The notes under the pieces were generated by a model. The model was given only the letters and a program-made list of their open reading frames with translations. It was not told the DNA's origin and ran no database searches. From Allium sativum (lineage: Eukaryota; Streptophyta; Magnoliopsida; Asparagales; Amaryllidaceae), in contig CM060909.1 of assembly GCA_030737875.1 (NCBI GenBank), positions 35,267,159-35,331,158 of the forward strand: a DNA stretch of 64,000 bases. The letters run 5' to 3'. A program made the translations under genes and the position numbers. The stretch's first letter is position 1. Each line of letters starts with the position of its first letter. Below are positions 1 through 12,901 of this stretch, one piece after another.

Positions 1-1572
1 AGTGTTAGATTTGTCAAAAACGCCGTCGAATGGCGTAAACTGCTCGCTGGAAGAACTGCAGGAAATCATCCGAACCGGATCGGTGGGAGTGAGGGCGATC
101 CGATCCGATGGCGCGACCCGATCCGCCGATGGCTGAAGACCCCGATCCGATGGTGCGACCTGATCCGATCCGTCGATGCTTGAAGACTCCGATCTGACCT
201 GCTCTTGTGGGAGACTCCGATCCGACGGCGCGAAACGATCCGATCCGATCAAGACTTCGCGAGGCGATCCGTGTTGCTCCACGAAGAGGAGCCCGAACCG
301 ATCCAGTGAGGTGACCACGATCCGAACCACTCGTGAGCAGAAGGTGCGACCCGAACCGGTGTGCTTGGGGGAGGCCGATCCGAACCGCTACCAGATGGAC
401 GCCACGAGCCGCGCCGCGTTGATGATGAGGAGCTAAAGGCCGAACCGAACCGATGGCAATGAGGGGACCCGAACCGAACCGATGGCAATAAGGGGACCCG
501 AACCGATCCAGTGATGACTGAAACCCGAGATGCAAAGGAAGCCCAAATGAGAAGTTAGAGCTCAAGATTCGGATGGGAATCAACGAGTTCGCTTCATGGT
601 TGGGTTTTGCTGCGGGACGCGTGCCAAGGGGTTGTCGACGTCTATAGCTTTGGACCACTATGGTAGGAGGTACGAAGGCGGATTCAGGGCCATTATGGCA
701 TCGGTAGAACCAAGGGTTACAACCAATGAAGTGGGTCATTGAAATGTTTGGTCATGACTCTATATGTTTAGCTTGGTCATAGCAGGGTTTCTACAAGACG
801 GGATTCGTCGTTACCTCAATTTTGTCTAGTGTTCCAAATTGGTAGATGTCGTATGCTTTACGCACTGAGTGAGAGATGTGAGGATGGTTGCTATGGATGG
901 TTTGTTTGCTATCATTATGACATACACGCCCCACCCCCGTATTCGTTACACTATTCATTATGGCACCTTGGAGTGTTGTACGGTATGTGGTACTAACTCT
1001 TTGGTTGCAGGTCCAGGTTCAGGTATGGTTTAGTATACCTGTTATCATTCTGTTTAGATGCTTATCGCTCACACCAGGCTTTATGTCTGACCCAGAGTTT
1101 TATGTCTCTTCTTATTACTCTGGGTGCTCACACGAGCAGACTAGAGACAGGTTAGCTGGTGATGCACGGGAAGATGATCCGGAGACGAGCAGGAGGCTTC
1201 CATGTACTATATACATAATATTCTCCCTGTGTTGTTGAAGATCACTGCTTGGGCATTGGTGGTGTATCTTCTACTTTAGCTTTCTTTGTTTAGAGACAGT
1301 AAATTTGGAAAATTGTAATAAGCTGTATATGGATTTCCGCTGCTCTGATGATTGATGTTGACTTTAGTTATCAGCTTATGCACTGTCTCACCTGTTTTAT
1401 GTCAAGTATGTTGTTAATATATTTAATTCCATGCGCTGTGAGACATTCTACAGGTTCCTTGATTAGTTCATTCCCTTCTTTCTTTTCTTCTGACGATCGT
1501 TCTGTGCTAGCTGGGCATGTGTACAGCGCACTTTCAGACGAAATGCAGGCTGGTGCGGGGCGGGCCGTCACA
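1..1572 (+). mobile_element. 3' part of an LTR, left end outside the window
   Basis: The stretch ends in GGGCCGTCACA at 1572, like the giant LTRs that end in CCGTCACA (8758) and GTTATCACA (12901). It carries the same 3' landmarks in the same order: a CCAGGC-loop-GTCTG hairpin (1075-1089) followed by GACCCAGAGTTT and a GGGTGCTCACACG segment, then a TTTCCGCTGC box near 1337. These match 8317-8640 and 12510-12700 in arrangement. The beginning lies before base 1, so length, target duplication and completeness are unknown. I see no coding capacity. Calling it an LTR is inference from shared 3' architecture; the first ~900 bases have no clear counterpart in the other copies. Confidence 0.5.
68..510. 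repeat. CpG-rich island of CCGATC/CCGAACC short repeats
   Basis: More than twenty irregularly spaced variants of CCGATCCGA, CCGATCCGATGG and CCGAACCGATGG crowd into about 440 bases. The surrounding DNA is AT-rich. Spacing is not constant, so this is a cluster of short motifs and not a simple tandem array. Long ORFs in both directions are by-products of the composition. The island resembles the GTCGAC islands of the chromovirus LTRs in being a dense set of short CpG motifs. Confidence 0.7.
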
Positions 1573-1941
1573 CCTATCGAAACAGTTGAATTGGCTTACG
1601 GGACATATCTCATTGTGTCCAAAATGGGGGTATTTAGCTCGGGGCGTCACTCATTGGGTTTGATTTGGAGTTAGGAGCGATATAGAAATTATATTGGAAT
1701 TAAATGAAATTAAATAAAAATAAAATAGAAATACATATACGTATAAATACGCCGTATACAGTAACCCTATCCTATCATTATACAGCGTCGCCTTCTTCAT
1801 TGATCAATGGCCATATTCGCTCCGAATTAAAATTGCTAATATCTCCAAATTCATTAACGAAAAATATCGACCCTGAAGACAATTCGGTAGAGGATCACTT
1901 GATCTTTAAATCCATACCGATTTGGGGATTTATAGTGGCAC
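1573..1941. other. spacer between two LTR copies, nothing recognised
   Basis: About 370 bases between the CCGTCACA end of the first LTR and the TGTAACGACCC start of the solo LTR. It contains a TATAAATAC-like box near 1742 and an AT-rich lead-in. It could be the 5' part of the LTR whose 3' part resumes at 8764, split by the solo LTR, but no convincing similarity supports this. No gene seen. Confidence 0.4.
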
Positions 1942-2837
1942 TGTAACGACCCTGAATTCTGGGGCCAAGTTAAAATTTATTTTAAGTGATTTTAAATGAT
2001 TTTTGATATTTAAAATAATCTATTTTAAATAATAAGGATCACAAATTTGGTTCAAATCGAAATTAGAATGAATAAATTAATTTTAAATATAAAAAGAGCT
2101 AGAAATGGCGCGGTAGTTTGAAAAGTCAAACTTGAACTTTGACTAACCATACAGGATGCAAAATTTAACGGATTTTAGTGAAACCAAAAATATTAGAATC
2201 TATTTAAAAATATCTTTCCAACGAATCCGAAGAATCGAAATTTCATAACGGGAATCAAAAGTTATGGCCAATTCAATATTTAGAAAGGTCGCTATGAAAT
2301 TTATAAGGGCCAAAATGCTACATTTTGCAGAATAAGGAATTAGGACCCGAAACCATCTCCATTGGTTTTAGAATGTTGTTTACATATAAAAATGACTATA
2401 AGAACTTATATTTTTGAGTTTCGGAAAAATTCCACTATTTTTGGTATTTTTAAATATTAAAATATACACCTGAAAAATAGAATTTTTGCAAACGAACTCC
2501 GAATTCGACGAAACCAGTTTCTATGGATTCGGAATATTAAATTAAGGTTAAATTATAAAATTTATAATTTTTGGAATTATTTTGTGGCCTGTATAATTTT
2601 TACAGTGGAAATACAGCCTATTTTCAGACTTCGGAAATTTATAATAAATTCTTACGGAATTGGAAAATTACGAAATCAGGTTCGTTGGGTTCGTAATGAC
2701 CTGAAATAATTATGTTTAAAATTTTATTAATTTTGAAATCAGCATGTATTTATAAGAATTTCTGAATTGAAGAAAACAGTTGAAAATTGAGTAATTGGGC
2801 ACGTAATGATATTTGGGCCCAAACCAAAATTAAACCC

Positions 2838-2849
2838 GGGGTATATATT
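2838..2849 (+). promoter_or_regulatory. candidate TATA box of the solo LTR
   Basis: GGGTATATATTA is followed about 40-60 bases later by a TCTCTTCC-rich leader and an isolated ATG at 2929, the usual look of a plant Pol II start region. Only position and composition support it; AT-rich DNA yields such boxes by chance. Confidence 0.25.
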
Positions 2850-4454
2850 ATATTTTTTCTGAGATTTAGGGCTGAAATTCGAAATACACAGCAGCCATTC
2901 TCTCTTCCATCGTTTTTTCCCAATTTCCATGGCGGCTCTCTCTTCCTCTAAAATTTGTCAAAAATAAAATCTTTTCAAAGCATAGCAAATTATATGTTTT
3001 CTCGAAGGTCTTGACGATACGAAGCTAATGGTGTAGTCGGTTTTGTCAAACAGCGCTCGGATTCGCCGGAATCTCGTCTTAAAGCTCGCTGTTTTCGAAA
3101 TTCAGCAGCTCAAAACGTAAATCAAGAAATTCCCGTGAATCGAGGAAGAATTGGACGAAGTCACGAACACGGAAGTTCTTCGTCTACGCAAGACGAAGAT
3201 GCTCAGAAAATTTCAGGTCGTTTGGAGGTGTGAGGCGGCCTGTGGGACCCGCGAGGCGAAATCCTTTCTAGGCGATTTCCCGATGATCGGAGAAGCTTTA
3301 GGGGCGGCTCTTTCTGGTGGTGGTGCGTCTCGCCAAGACGAAGACATTGGCGGTGGTCCCGTGGCGTCAGGTGGCCCGAGGCAGCGGCAAAGCGCGGTCA
3401 AAGTTCGGCGGTGAACAGTGTTTTTCGGTCAACGGGCTGAGGGTATTTTCTATTTTATTTTTAAATTATTTAATTAATTTCCAGAACTTTAAAATTGCAT
3501 AACTCACTCATACGAAGTCGAAAATCGACGATTTCAGGTGCGTTGGGATCGTGGCGACGAGATGGACGCGTGGACACTAATTTTGTCCAATTCTGAGACG
3601 GTGAAATTTTTAGGTATTTTCACGAATATTAATTAATTATTTAATTACCCGATCTTTAAAAATTCATAACTCTTTCATACGAGGTCCGTTTAACGAACCA
3701 TAAATTGCGTTGGAATCACAAAATTAAGAGTTTCGCGATGGCGCAGACCGCAGCTGAAAAGGAGACAGTAAAATTTTGGCCAAAAATTCAAGGTGAGAGT
3801 TCACTTCTATTTTAATTAATTTAATTTAATTCATACTATGCGACGTGAACCTGCTATGAACAAATGCGATGTGAATCAGCTATGACCAAACTCTGTATGT
3901 ATGCTAGATATAATGTTGTGAGTATTCACTTTATTTAAATTAATTATAGATCTATTATTTGATGTATGAAGTATGATGTTTGAATTGTATGGTTGATGTT
4001 TTGAATGATTAGAAATAGTAGATCTGAAATTTATCATCGATGAATATATTTGCTGTTGTTATGTTTCATGGAAAGATAAGATTAGCGATGTGTGTATGAC
4101 ATGAAAACTTGGATCACTATAGAGGTAGGAAATTTAAGTTGGACGATGTTAACATGACATGAAACAAAAGTCAGAGATTTTATTGTTTTTATAAAAAGAT
4201 TATATTTTTATTGATTATATAAAAAGTTATATATTTTGTTGTTATAAACAAAAGACCACATTTTTATTGCAAACATATAAAAGTATATGTTTTGTTGATT
4301 TAATAAGATGGATAGATTTTACATTTGAAATTTGTAAATATAGTTGCAATGAAAAACGGTGTTTAATTTTACATTAGAAATATCTAAATATGAAAATGCA
4401 TTGATATGAAGAATAACATTTTTGTCATGTGATAAATATAAAATGCACTGTAAG

Positions 4455-4930
4455 GAAAATGTGCATTGTATGAAAAATAGCATTTTGTTAATATTATATA
4501 TAAAATGTGCATTGCATGAAAAATAGCATTTTGTTAATATTGCATATAAAATGTGCATTGCATGAAAAATAGCATTTTGTTAATATTGCATATAAAATGT
4601 GCATTGTATGAAAAATAGCATTTTGTTAATATTATATATAAAATGTGCATTGCATGAAAAATAGCATTTTGTTAATATTATATATAAAATGTGCATTGTA
4701 TGAAAAATAGCATTTTGTTAATATTATATATAAAATGTGCATTGCATGAAAAATAGCATTTTGTTAATATTGCATATAAAATGTGCATTGTATGAAAAAT
4801 AGCATTTTGTTAATATTATATATAAAATGTGCATTGCATGAAAAATAGCATTTTGTTAATATTGTATATAAAATGTGCATTGTATGGAAAATAGCATTTT
4901 GTTAATATTATATAGAAAATATGCATTCTA
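4455..4930. repeat. 46-bp tandem repeat, about ten copies
   Basis: A unit of 46 bp begins TAAAATGTGCATTGCATG and continues with AAAAATAGCATTTTG. It recurs head to tail (for example starts at 4501, 4547 and 4593) with one or two substitutions per copy, mostly GCATTGCATG versus GCATTGTATG and TTGCATA versus TTATATA. Units are contiguous with no unique spacers, so this is a minisatellite inside the LTR. Confidence 0.9.
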
Positions 4931-7085
4931 TGTAAAATAGCATTTTTTTTTTTTGTCATATTAAAATTAGATAAATGCATTGTATGAAAAACAGAATTTT
5001 GTCATGTTAATAATATTATTTGCACTGTATGTTCAACTAGCATTTGGTCATGTTAACAATATAAAAATACACTGTATGTTAAACTAGCATCGTGTCATGT
5101 TGAAAATGCATTGAATGAAAGGTAACATTTTGACATGTTATAAAATAGAAAATGCATTGTAAGAAAATTAGCATTTATTTTTAGTGTTAATAAATTTGAA
5201 ATGTAAGACATGAAAAATTTAACACTTATTGTTAATGTTAATAAAAAGGAAAATGTATTGTAGGGTAAATTAACATTTACTTTTTTTTATGTTAATTGAA
5301 AATGAAATGAATGCATATTAACTTAACATTCATTTTTGTTATATAAAAAGAAAGGATGATTTAGCATTATTTTTAATGTTAAGATAAAAGTATTTTTGTC
5401 ATTTTTATTTAATGTTTAACATATAAGAATGCATTGTATGTGAATGGTATTTTTGTCATTTTTTATTTAATGTTATAAAATATAAGTTTGCATTGTATGT
5501 TAAATAACATTTTTGGGCATGTTATAAAAATATAAATTTGCATCGTATGATAATGAATAACATTTTGTTCATTATTAAAAATAAGAATATGACACTATAT
5601 GAAATGAACTAATTTTTGTTCATTATAACATATAGAATACGTCACCGTATGTTGATGAACGCTATTTTGTTCATTATTAAATTAGTATTACACACTGTAT
5701 GTAAGAATGACAAATTTTGTTCAATACTTAAATAAAAATTGTCATTGTATTACACACTATATTTTTGTTCATTTACAAAATAGAATTGTCACTATATGTT
5801 AATGAGCAATTTTAGTTAATATAATGTCACCGTATGAGATGAACTAATTTTTGTTCATTATTAAAATAGAATTATATATCGTATGAGGATGGACACTATT
5901 TTGTTCATTGTTAAAATAGAGATATCCATCGTATGAATGAATGACACTTTTGTTGAATGTTAAAATAGAAATATTCATCATATGAATAAATGGCACTTTG
6001 GTTTAATGTTAAGATAGAAACGTGCACCGTATGCAAATTGACATTTTGTCTAATGTTAATAGAAAATTGTCACCGTATGTAAACTGATACTTTTGTTTAA
6101 TGATAAATGAAAATTAATAAGATATGTTTTGCTCATTAGAAAAATTTACATGTAGGAGATATTGACATTAAATTTATTTTTAATGTTAATATATGAAAAT
6201 ATACACTGTATGATTCATTAACATTATGTTAATGTTATGTACCAAGAAAATGAACCGTATGAGATTAACATTCATTTGTGTTAATTATAGAAAAGTTTTC
6301 ACCGTATGTTGAATGAACAAATTTGTGTTATTTTAAAAATAAAAAGCACCATATGTTGAATGAACAAATTTGTGTTATTTTAAAAATAAAAAGCACCGTA
6401 TGTTGAATGAACAAATTTGTGTTATTTTAAAAAATAAAGAGCACCGTATGTTGAATGAACAAATTTGTGTTATTATAAAATTTGCATTGCATAAAATAGT
6501 ATTTTGTCATGATAGAAAAATAGAAATTTGCATTGCATAAAATGGTATTTTGTCATGATAGAAAAATAGAAATTTGCTTTGCATAAAATAGTATTTTGTC
6601 AAGTTAGAAAATAATGCATTGTATGTAAAATAATGCATTGTATGTATGCATATTATTTTGTCAAGGTTAGGAAATAATGCATTGTATGTAAAATATGGAA
6701 ATAATGCATTGTATGTAAAATATAAATAGAAAAGGCACCGCATGTAATATTAACATTATTTTCAATGTTAATAAATAGAAAAAGCACCGTAGGTAATGTT
6801 AGCATTATTTTCAATGTTATTAAAAAGAAAATGAAATGTATATAAATTTAACATCATTTACAATATTTAATAAAAAGAAAATTTCACCGTATGATAGTTA
6901 CACTATTTTATAATGTTAAGATTTAAAGAACTTGACCGTAGGAAGAATATACATTATTCATAATGTATATAAAAAGAGAATTCACCCCGTAGGAAGAATT
7001 AACATTATTTATAATGTTAAATAAAAGAAATGATACGGTATGTAAGATTAACATTATTTATAATGTTGAATAAAAGAATATATAA
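4931..7085. repeat. decayed array with CATTGTATG/CACCGTATG periodicity and palindromes
   Basis: Downstream of the clean 46-bp array the sequence continues for 2 kb as degenerate units of roughly 60-80 bases. Each has a GCATTGTATG or CACCGTATG core followed by a T-rich AACATTTTTGT-like block. Toward the right end the units become inverted repeats, for example TTAACATTA (6999-7007), loop TTTA, TAATGTTAA (7012-7020). A triplicated segment lies at ~6340-6470. Confidence 0.7.
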
Positions 7086-7189
7086 GGGAATTAATTATAT
7101 TAAATAATTAAGGCAAGAATTAATCTTTATAAAATCAAATAACGATATAAAATATGTTTTTCTCAAAATATATGAATGCGAGATTATTT

Positions 7190-8340
7190 GGAAAGTCCGG
7201 GTTAATCCCATTCCAAATGATCGTACGATTCCAAGAATTCAAGTATGAAGACGGCGCATGAAGACCGTAAATCTCCCCTCGAATGGACAACGATCAAGAC
7301 TCTGAATTGGTTTGCTCCCAATTCAAGGGTCGGGGAAATTGCCCAAACGTACGTGTTGATTTCACGGGTTTGACCCTAGTTCAGACCTAGAGCATGGGTA
7401 TAAATGGATAGTGTGTCTGACATCGTACCCCACAAAATATTGTGTTGTTGATATTCAGTTAATATATAAACGATTGGTGGTAGAGAATTTATTCTCTACT
7501 TAACACCCGTTTATATAGTGACGGAAGATCAATAGTACGGTATGGAGTGATGGTGTGGCATACTAAGATGCAATGATCAGGGTTTCTTGTTGAAAAGCAG
7601 AACCTTGTGGTATGAAGAACATGACTTCACGAGCCTCACAAACCGGTAGAGTCTAAAAAGGGGGAAGGGAACGCAGGGAAAGTAGCACGTTTCTTTCTAG
7701 TTAGTAGTCATTTTACTTTTGGAGGATGATGAAATGAGGCGCCTCGGATAGGTCCTATAGGACCGGGGAACGTGTGCTTAGGAATTGCCAATCCTCTAAG
7801 CTGTATGTGAGGACCGGCCCTGCAGGATCCAAGGGTTAACTGCGGGTAATCCTGAGACGTTAACTAGAGCGTCTCGAATCGGTAAGGAGTCCTCCCTAGC
7901 CTGGACTCATGATGGAAACCCAAATTTCCAATACGACCCCGACGGATTTGATTGTATTACTAGTATTGGAGGCATAATATATGGTACCTATGCTTCCTAG
8001 GATTAATACATTGCTTTGAATTGTTTTTAAAACATATATACACTAATAATAGTATTAGTTACGTATTTGGCGTATTTAGCATGTTTAACCACCATAAGGT
8101 AAAACTCTATCCTCTTGGTGTGCGTTGCATTGTGTGATGGGACCTGAGTCTTATGGTGGTTCCATTTTTCAAAAGACATTGCGTTTTGTTACGTTTTACT
8201 TATCTGTATTGACACTATAGTTATGCACGGCAATCCATTGGTACAACCCGTTCCGCGTTAGCGGTGTGGTCTTTGGATTTTCCTTATTAGTATAAGTTAT
8301 TTAAGAATTCTCACACCAGTCCCACGACTGACCCATAGTT
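7190..8340 (+). promoter_or_regulatory. conserved hairpin-rich 3' third of the giant LTR
   Basis: This block recurs in the LTR fragment at 11220-12560 and, on the minus strand, at about 16260-17540 and 24100-25380, whereas the central LTR parts differ. It contains several short inverted repeats that are kept in all copies: GAGACG/CGTCTC near 7855-7877, CCGC/GCGG at 8253-8264, and CAGTC/GACTG at 8317-8330. Conservation of pairing suggests a structured RNA or cis-acting region. Its function is unknown. Confidence 0.5.
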
Positions 8341-9570
8341 TGTTTCACCTTTTTGCAAACTTGGGTGCCCTCTCTTCTACACGGGCAGCCAAGTAGACAG
8401 GTTCATTCTTTGCTTGGAGTTTTCTTTGAAGCTGCTTATTTTCTCTCTCCTGGATTCTGCTTGGGAGAAGAGGTGATGACTTGGAGCTTGAAGACTTTTA
8501 CCTTTGTTTCTATGGCATCTTTTCTTTTCTTTTTAGACATCAAACTTATTTCTTTTCTGCAAACTTGTTGTAATAATCTTAGTTCTGTGACTGTGGAATT
8601 CCTGTGATTGATGACATTATATTTTTCCGCTGCTATAATGTTATTACTCTATGAATCTCCTTTGCTATATTGTATCTGTGTTCTGTTTTATTATATTTAT
8701 GTTGTATTCCAAAAATGATTTCTCCTGCTTTCACTCGTGGAAGTTTGGGGCCGTCACAGGCATGTAGCTCGAGACCTGTCCCTGGGAAGACGCACCATTT
8801 CGCAGCTCCTACCGCCGCCGTGCCTAGCTCGAGTTCGCCGCCGTCAGAGGTGCAGGCGCGCGTCTCAAAGCCCGTCGACGTGGTGCGACCTAATCTGGAC
8901 TAAGTTGAACAGATCGAACGAAAATTAAAGACCTAGGATGGAGTCAAACTGAAAACTGTCGACTTTGTTATTTTGAAGAAGAAAGAGGTTGTTTATTTAA
9001 TAAATTAATCTATTTATTATATTTAAATTGTTGACAAACTTCGTAAAATCATTTCTCTCTCATACGATAACGAAATTCGATGAAACAGGAAACATCGGGA
9101 CCGTGGCATCGTCTTATACATTTCAAAAGAGACCACAGAATTTTTGGAGCCTTCTACAATTTTAGAAGAAATAAATAGCGATGTGATATTTCTAAATCTG
9201 AATTAATTAAATAAAATTATATTAGGATGCAGACGGAGTTTAGAAACTCCCGACACCCGTCGTCCACAGACCATGGACGACTTGATTGTATTGTGATGTG
9301 GAAATTGGTTGATTTTTGGGTGATTTATTGTGGTTGAAATGAAATTGTTTGATATGGTGGCATTAGATTGCCTAGAAAAATGTATTAGGAAATTAAACCC
9401 CATGTAAACGCCGCGAGGCCTAAGGTAGTGCGAGGAGCCGTACATCGGGACGGTGCCGGTTTTAATTACCCTGCCGCTATGCTGCCGAAATTTTCTGAAA
9501 TATTCTTGTATTAAAAATATTCATGTTATTATATATTAATTGTTTGAATAATATGAAAATTAGATTTATA

Positions 9571-9594
9571 ATATATATATATATATATATATAT
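9571..9594. repeat. (AT)n microsatellite
   Basis: Twelve uninterrupted AT dinucleotides inside the truncated LTR. Confidence 0.9.
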
Positions 9595-9639
9595 GAATAT
9601 GAATATGATCATTATATGTCAACATAAGATCTATATTTT

Positions 9640-10790
9640 TATTGTAAATCGAAAATGGTCATTTGTTTTATAAAAATGAATTTACATTTGATTTTTCATT
9701 TTTAATGTAAATGAGACATCAAAAATAAACATTTAGATATGAAAATGAATTTACATTTGATTTTACATTTTTAATGTAAATGAGACATTAAAAATAAACA
9801 TTATGATATAAAATAAGTTACATTTGGAATTTACATTTTTATTGTAAATGAAACATTAAAAATGTTCGTTATTATATAAAATATATTTTCTTTGAAATAT
9901 ACATTTTTAATATAAATGAAACTTTGAAAATGATCACTAATTAAACAAATATGTATTTATATTGAAATATACATTTTTAATGTAATGCAACATTAAAAAT
10001 AGTCAGAAATGTAATCAAATTTACATTTTTAATGTAATGCAACATTAAAAATAGTCATTTGTGAAATAGAAATGTATTTATATTGAAATATACATTTTTA
10101 ATAAAAATGCAACATTAAAAATAAACAGTTTGAAATAGAAATGCCTTGATATTGAATTATACATTTTTAATGAAAATACAACATTAAAAATTAATATCTT
10201 GAAAATAAAAATGTATTGATGTTGAAATTTACATTTTTAATGTAAATGAAACATTAAAATGTCCATTGTTATATAAAATGTCTTCTCTTTGAAAATTTAC
10301 ATTTTATTGTAAATGGAAACATTAAAAATGACCATTGCTATATAAAATGTGTTTATATAAGAAATTTACATTTTTCAATGTAAATAAAGAATGAAATAGA
10401 AATTTACATTTTTCAATGTAAATAAAGAATGAAATAAAAAGTTACTTTTCAATGTAATAGTATATTGAAATAAAAAGATTACATTTTTATTTGTAATCAA
10501 AGAAAAGGATACAAGATTACATTTTTATTTGTAATCAAGGAAAAGAATAAAAGATTACATTTTTATTTGTTATCAAAGAAAAGAATAAAAGATTACATTT
10601 TTAATTTAATAAAGTAATGAATAAAAGACTTCATTTTTAATGTAATAGTTGAATGATAAAACAAATTACATTTTTATGTAATATATGAATCATATAAAAG
10701 AATCAATGCTGGAAGAATTTGTATTAACATTAAAAATTTCATTTTTAATGTAATATATGATTTCATATATAAAAGAAATCAATGTTAAAT
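9640..10790. repeat. array of AT-rich hairpin units
   Basis: Irregular units of about 60-100 bases each contain TTTTTAATGT, a short loop, then ACATTAAAAA, a perfect 10-bp inverted repeat in the best copies (for example around 9770-9800, 9975-10000, 10025-10050). Several also carry ATTTACATT facing AATGTAAAT. Later units switch to GATTACATTTTTA. The sequence differs from the palindromes of the solo LTR, but the architecture is alike. Confidence 0.75.
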
Positions 10791-10828
10791 TGAAGATGGT
10801 GTTGAAATCATCGAAGGAATTAATTTAT

Positions 10829-10880
10829 ATATGTATGTATGTATGTATGTATGTGTGTGTGTGTGTGTGTATATATATAT
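10829..10880. repeat. compound microsatellite (ATGT)n(GT)n(AT)n
   Basis: Consecutive runs of ATGT tetramers, GT dinucleotides and AT dinucleotides in the truncated LTR. Confidence 0.9.
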
Positions 10881-12901
10881 TAAATAAAACAAATCGCGCT
10901 GCTGCAGTTCGCGTTTTGAAATCGTAACTTCAAACGATTATACCGAAAGATCCGACCGTCGGATTTTTCCAAAACTGGAACGGTTGGGTTTGTTTTGGAA
11001 AGATCTTTCCAACGATATAAAATTTGTTAAGGTCCAACGACTAGATTTTAAGAAATGTGTAAATCAAATTTTGGTGAAAACAGCGCCAGGGCCACGTAAT
11101 GACCCGAAGCGTCGTTTAATTAAAAATGGCTATTTTTAAATAAATAAAAATAGCGATAAATCATTACGAAATATTATAAACGATATGGAATGAAAAGAAT
11201 TGATTTAAATTATATATATGCGATAATTATTTGAAAAGTCTGAGTTAACTCTCATTTCAAATAATTATACGACGATTGGAAGTCGAAGATTTGAAGACGG
11301 TGATTGAAGACCGACGATCTTCACATCGAATGGATGACTACTGATGCCTTTGATTGGAGTAGCTGCCTTGAAAGGGTTACGGTGGTAGTTGTCCGGACGT
11401 ACTTGTTGATCGTCTGGATATGCGAGAGCCTCTCTTTGGTATTGGACATATGGAACGAGGAATAAGGTATCACCGGTTTCGTTCAGACCCAGAACGGACT
11501 TGTAAATTGATGTATGTCTGACATTGGATTTTATTCCATGACGATTGATTTCTATATAATATATATTTGTTTGGTGGTGGAGAATTTATTCTCTCGCTTA
11601 GCACCCTTCTCTGAGACGCACGAGCTCAGAGGTTATATATTGATAGTTATCGATCACATGGCGTGAATTGTCAGTGTGGCATGCCAAGATGCAAATGATC
11701 AAGGCTTATTGTTGAAAAGCAGAGCCTTGTGGTTGATGATCAAAGCACAACTTTATTCTAGCATAGCTTTGTGTATAGCGTTACTTCGCGAGCCTCACAC
11801 CCCGGTATGAACCAGAAACGGGAGAAGGATCCAGGGAGAACATGAGTTTCTTTATAGCTAGAAGTGGTGTCTAGGTTTTACAAGCCCAGATATTTTTACT
11901 TATCTGGATGATGGAAAGCGAGGTACCTCGGATATTGAGTCCCTAGTGGCTCTATTTACGCCCCATAGGGCGGGGAGACGTATTGTTCAGGAGTTATAAT
12001 CCACTAACATATGTGTGGACCGACCCTGTGGCTCCTAAGGGCTTGAATGAGTACTTGTCCTGGGACATGGGCTAGATTGTCTCGAATTCGGTAAGGACGA
12101 TCCCTTGCCTTGGTTCATGATGGAAATCCAACTTCCAATACGACCCATACGGTTTTGATTGTAAACCTATATTTGGCGACATAGTATATGGTAGCTATGC
12201 GGTCTATGATTGATATATTATGATTGAAATTTTTTTGAAACATATATACAGTAATAATAATATCAAATCTGATTTACTGTATCAAGATTTTTTACCATTA
12301 TAAGGTAAAACTCTATCCTCCGGTTTGCGTTGCATTGTGTGATGGGACTTGAGTCTTATAATGGTTTCATTTTTCTAAAAAGCATTGCATTGTTTAACGA
12401 TTTACTTTATATATTCACGGGCAATCCAATGGAGTAAACCCGTTCCGCGTTAGCGACGTGGTCCTGTGATTAGCCTTATTATTAAATAGGTTAAGTAGAT
12501 TTCTCATACCAGTCCCATGACTGACTCGTAGTTTGTTTCACTTCGCAAACTCGGGTGCCCTCTTTTCCACACGGTTAGCCTTGTATACAGGTTTTAGCGT
12601 ACTCATTCTAGATGGCTATGGAGCTGAAGATGGATCCTATCATTTCTATTATGTTGTTCAGACTTCATTTAGTATATTATGTTTGATTTCTGCTGCAGAC
12701 ATTTTATATTAAGTTGAAACTGTATTATGTACTAAGTATGATCCTATTATGCTGTGCAACTCTGATGATATATTATTCCCAGTGTAATTTGATGTACATT
12801 TTCTGTTGTAATTCTATATTTCTGTTCTGCTTTTATTGTTTATGTGTTATGTTCCAATGATTATCCTTGCTTTCGTACTACGGGAGTTTGGGGTTATCAC
12901 A

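Larger units (their letters stand above)
1942..8758 (+). mobile_element. probable solo LTR (6.8 kb) of a giant-LTR family
   Basis: It starts TGTAACGACCCTG and ends GGGGCCGTCACA, the same kind of termini as the complete giant-LTR element at 15908-30535, and its 6817-bp length nearly equals those LTRs. The flanks are GGCAC (1937-1941) and GGCAT (8759-8763), a 4/5 match to a 5-bp target duplication. No primer-binding site follows the 3' end and no PPT precedes the start, so it looks like a solo LTR left by LTR-LTR recombination. Internally, in order: blocks with CATACGAAGTC motifs, a GC-rich block (~3150-3420), a 46-bp tandem array, a long palindrome-rich AT stretch, and a conserved hairpin-rich 3' third. 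No protein is encoded. The terminus calls are inference; the duplication is imperfect. Confidence 0.6.
8764..12901 (+). mobile_element. truncated LTR of the same giant-LTR superfamily
   Basis: The 3' end is GGGGTTATCACA at 12901, and the last ~1.7 kb aligns by eye with 7190-8758. A GGATGCAGACGG block at 9225 followed by a CCATGG-containing segment matches the minus strand of 20290-20375 in the complete element. No TGTAAC start is seen. The left part begins GC-rich (8764-8900), like the GC-rich block inside the other LTRs, so the solo LTR may have landed inside this copy. No PBS follows the end. The left boundary is uncertain. Confidence 0.5.

Noticed and set aside
14..739. 241-codon minus-strand ORF rich in Ile-Gly-Ser-Gly
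   Set aside because: It arises from the CCGATCC-motif island; the opposite strand is open for the same reason. No domain.
4455..4930. CRISPR-like periodic repeat
   Set aside because: Units are contiguous without unique spacers, and the context is a plant LTR.
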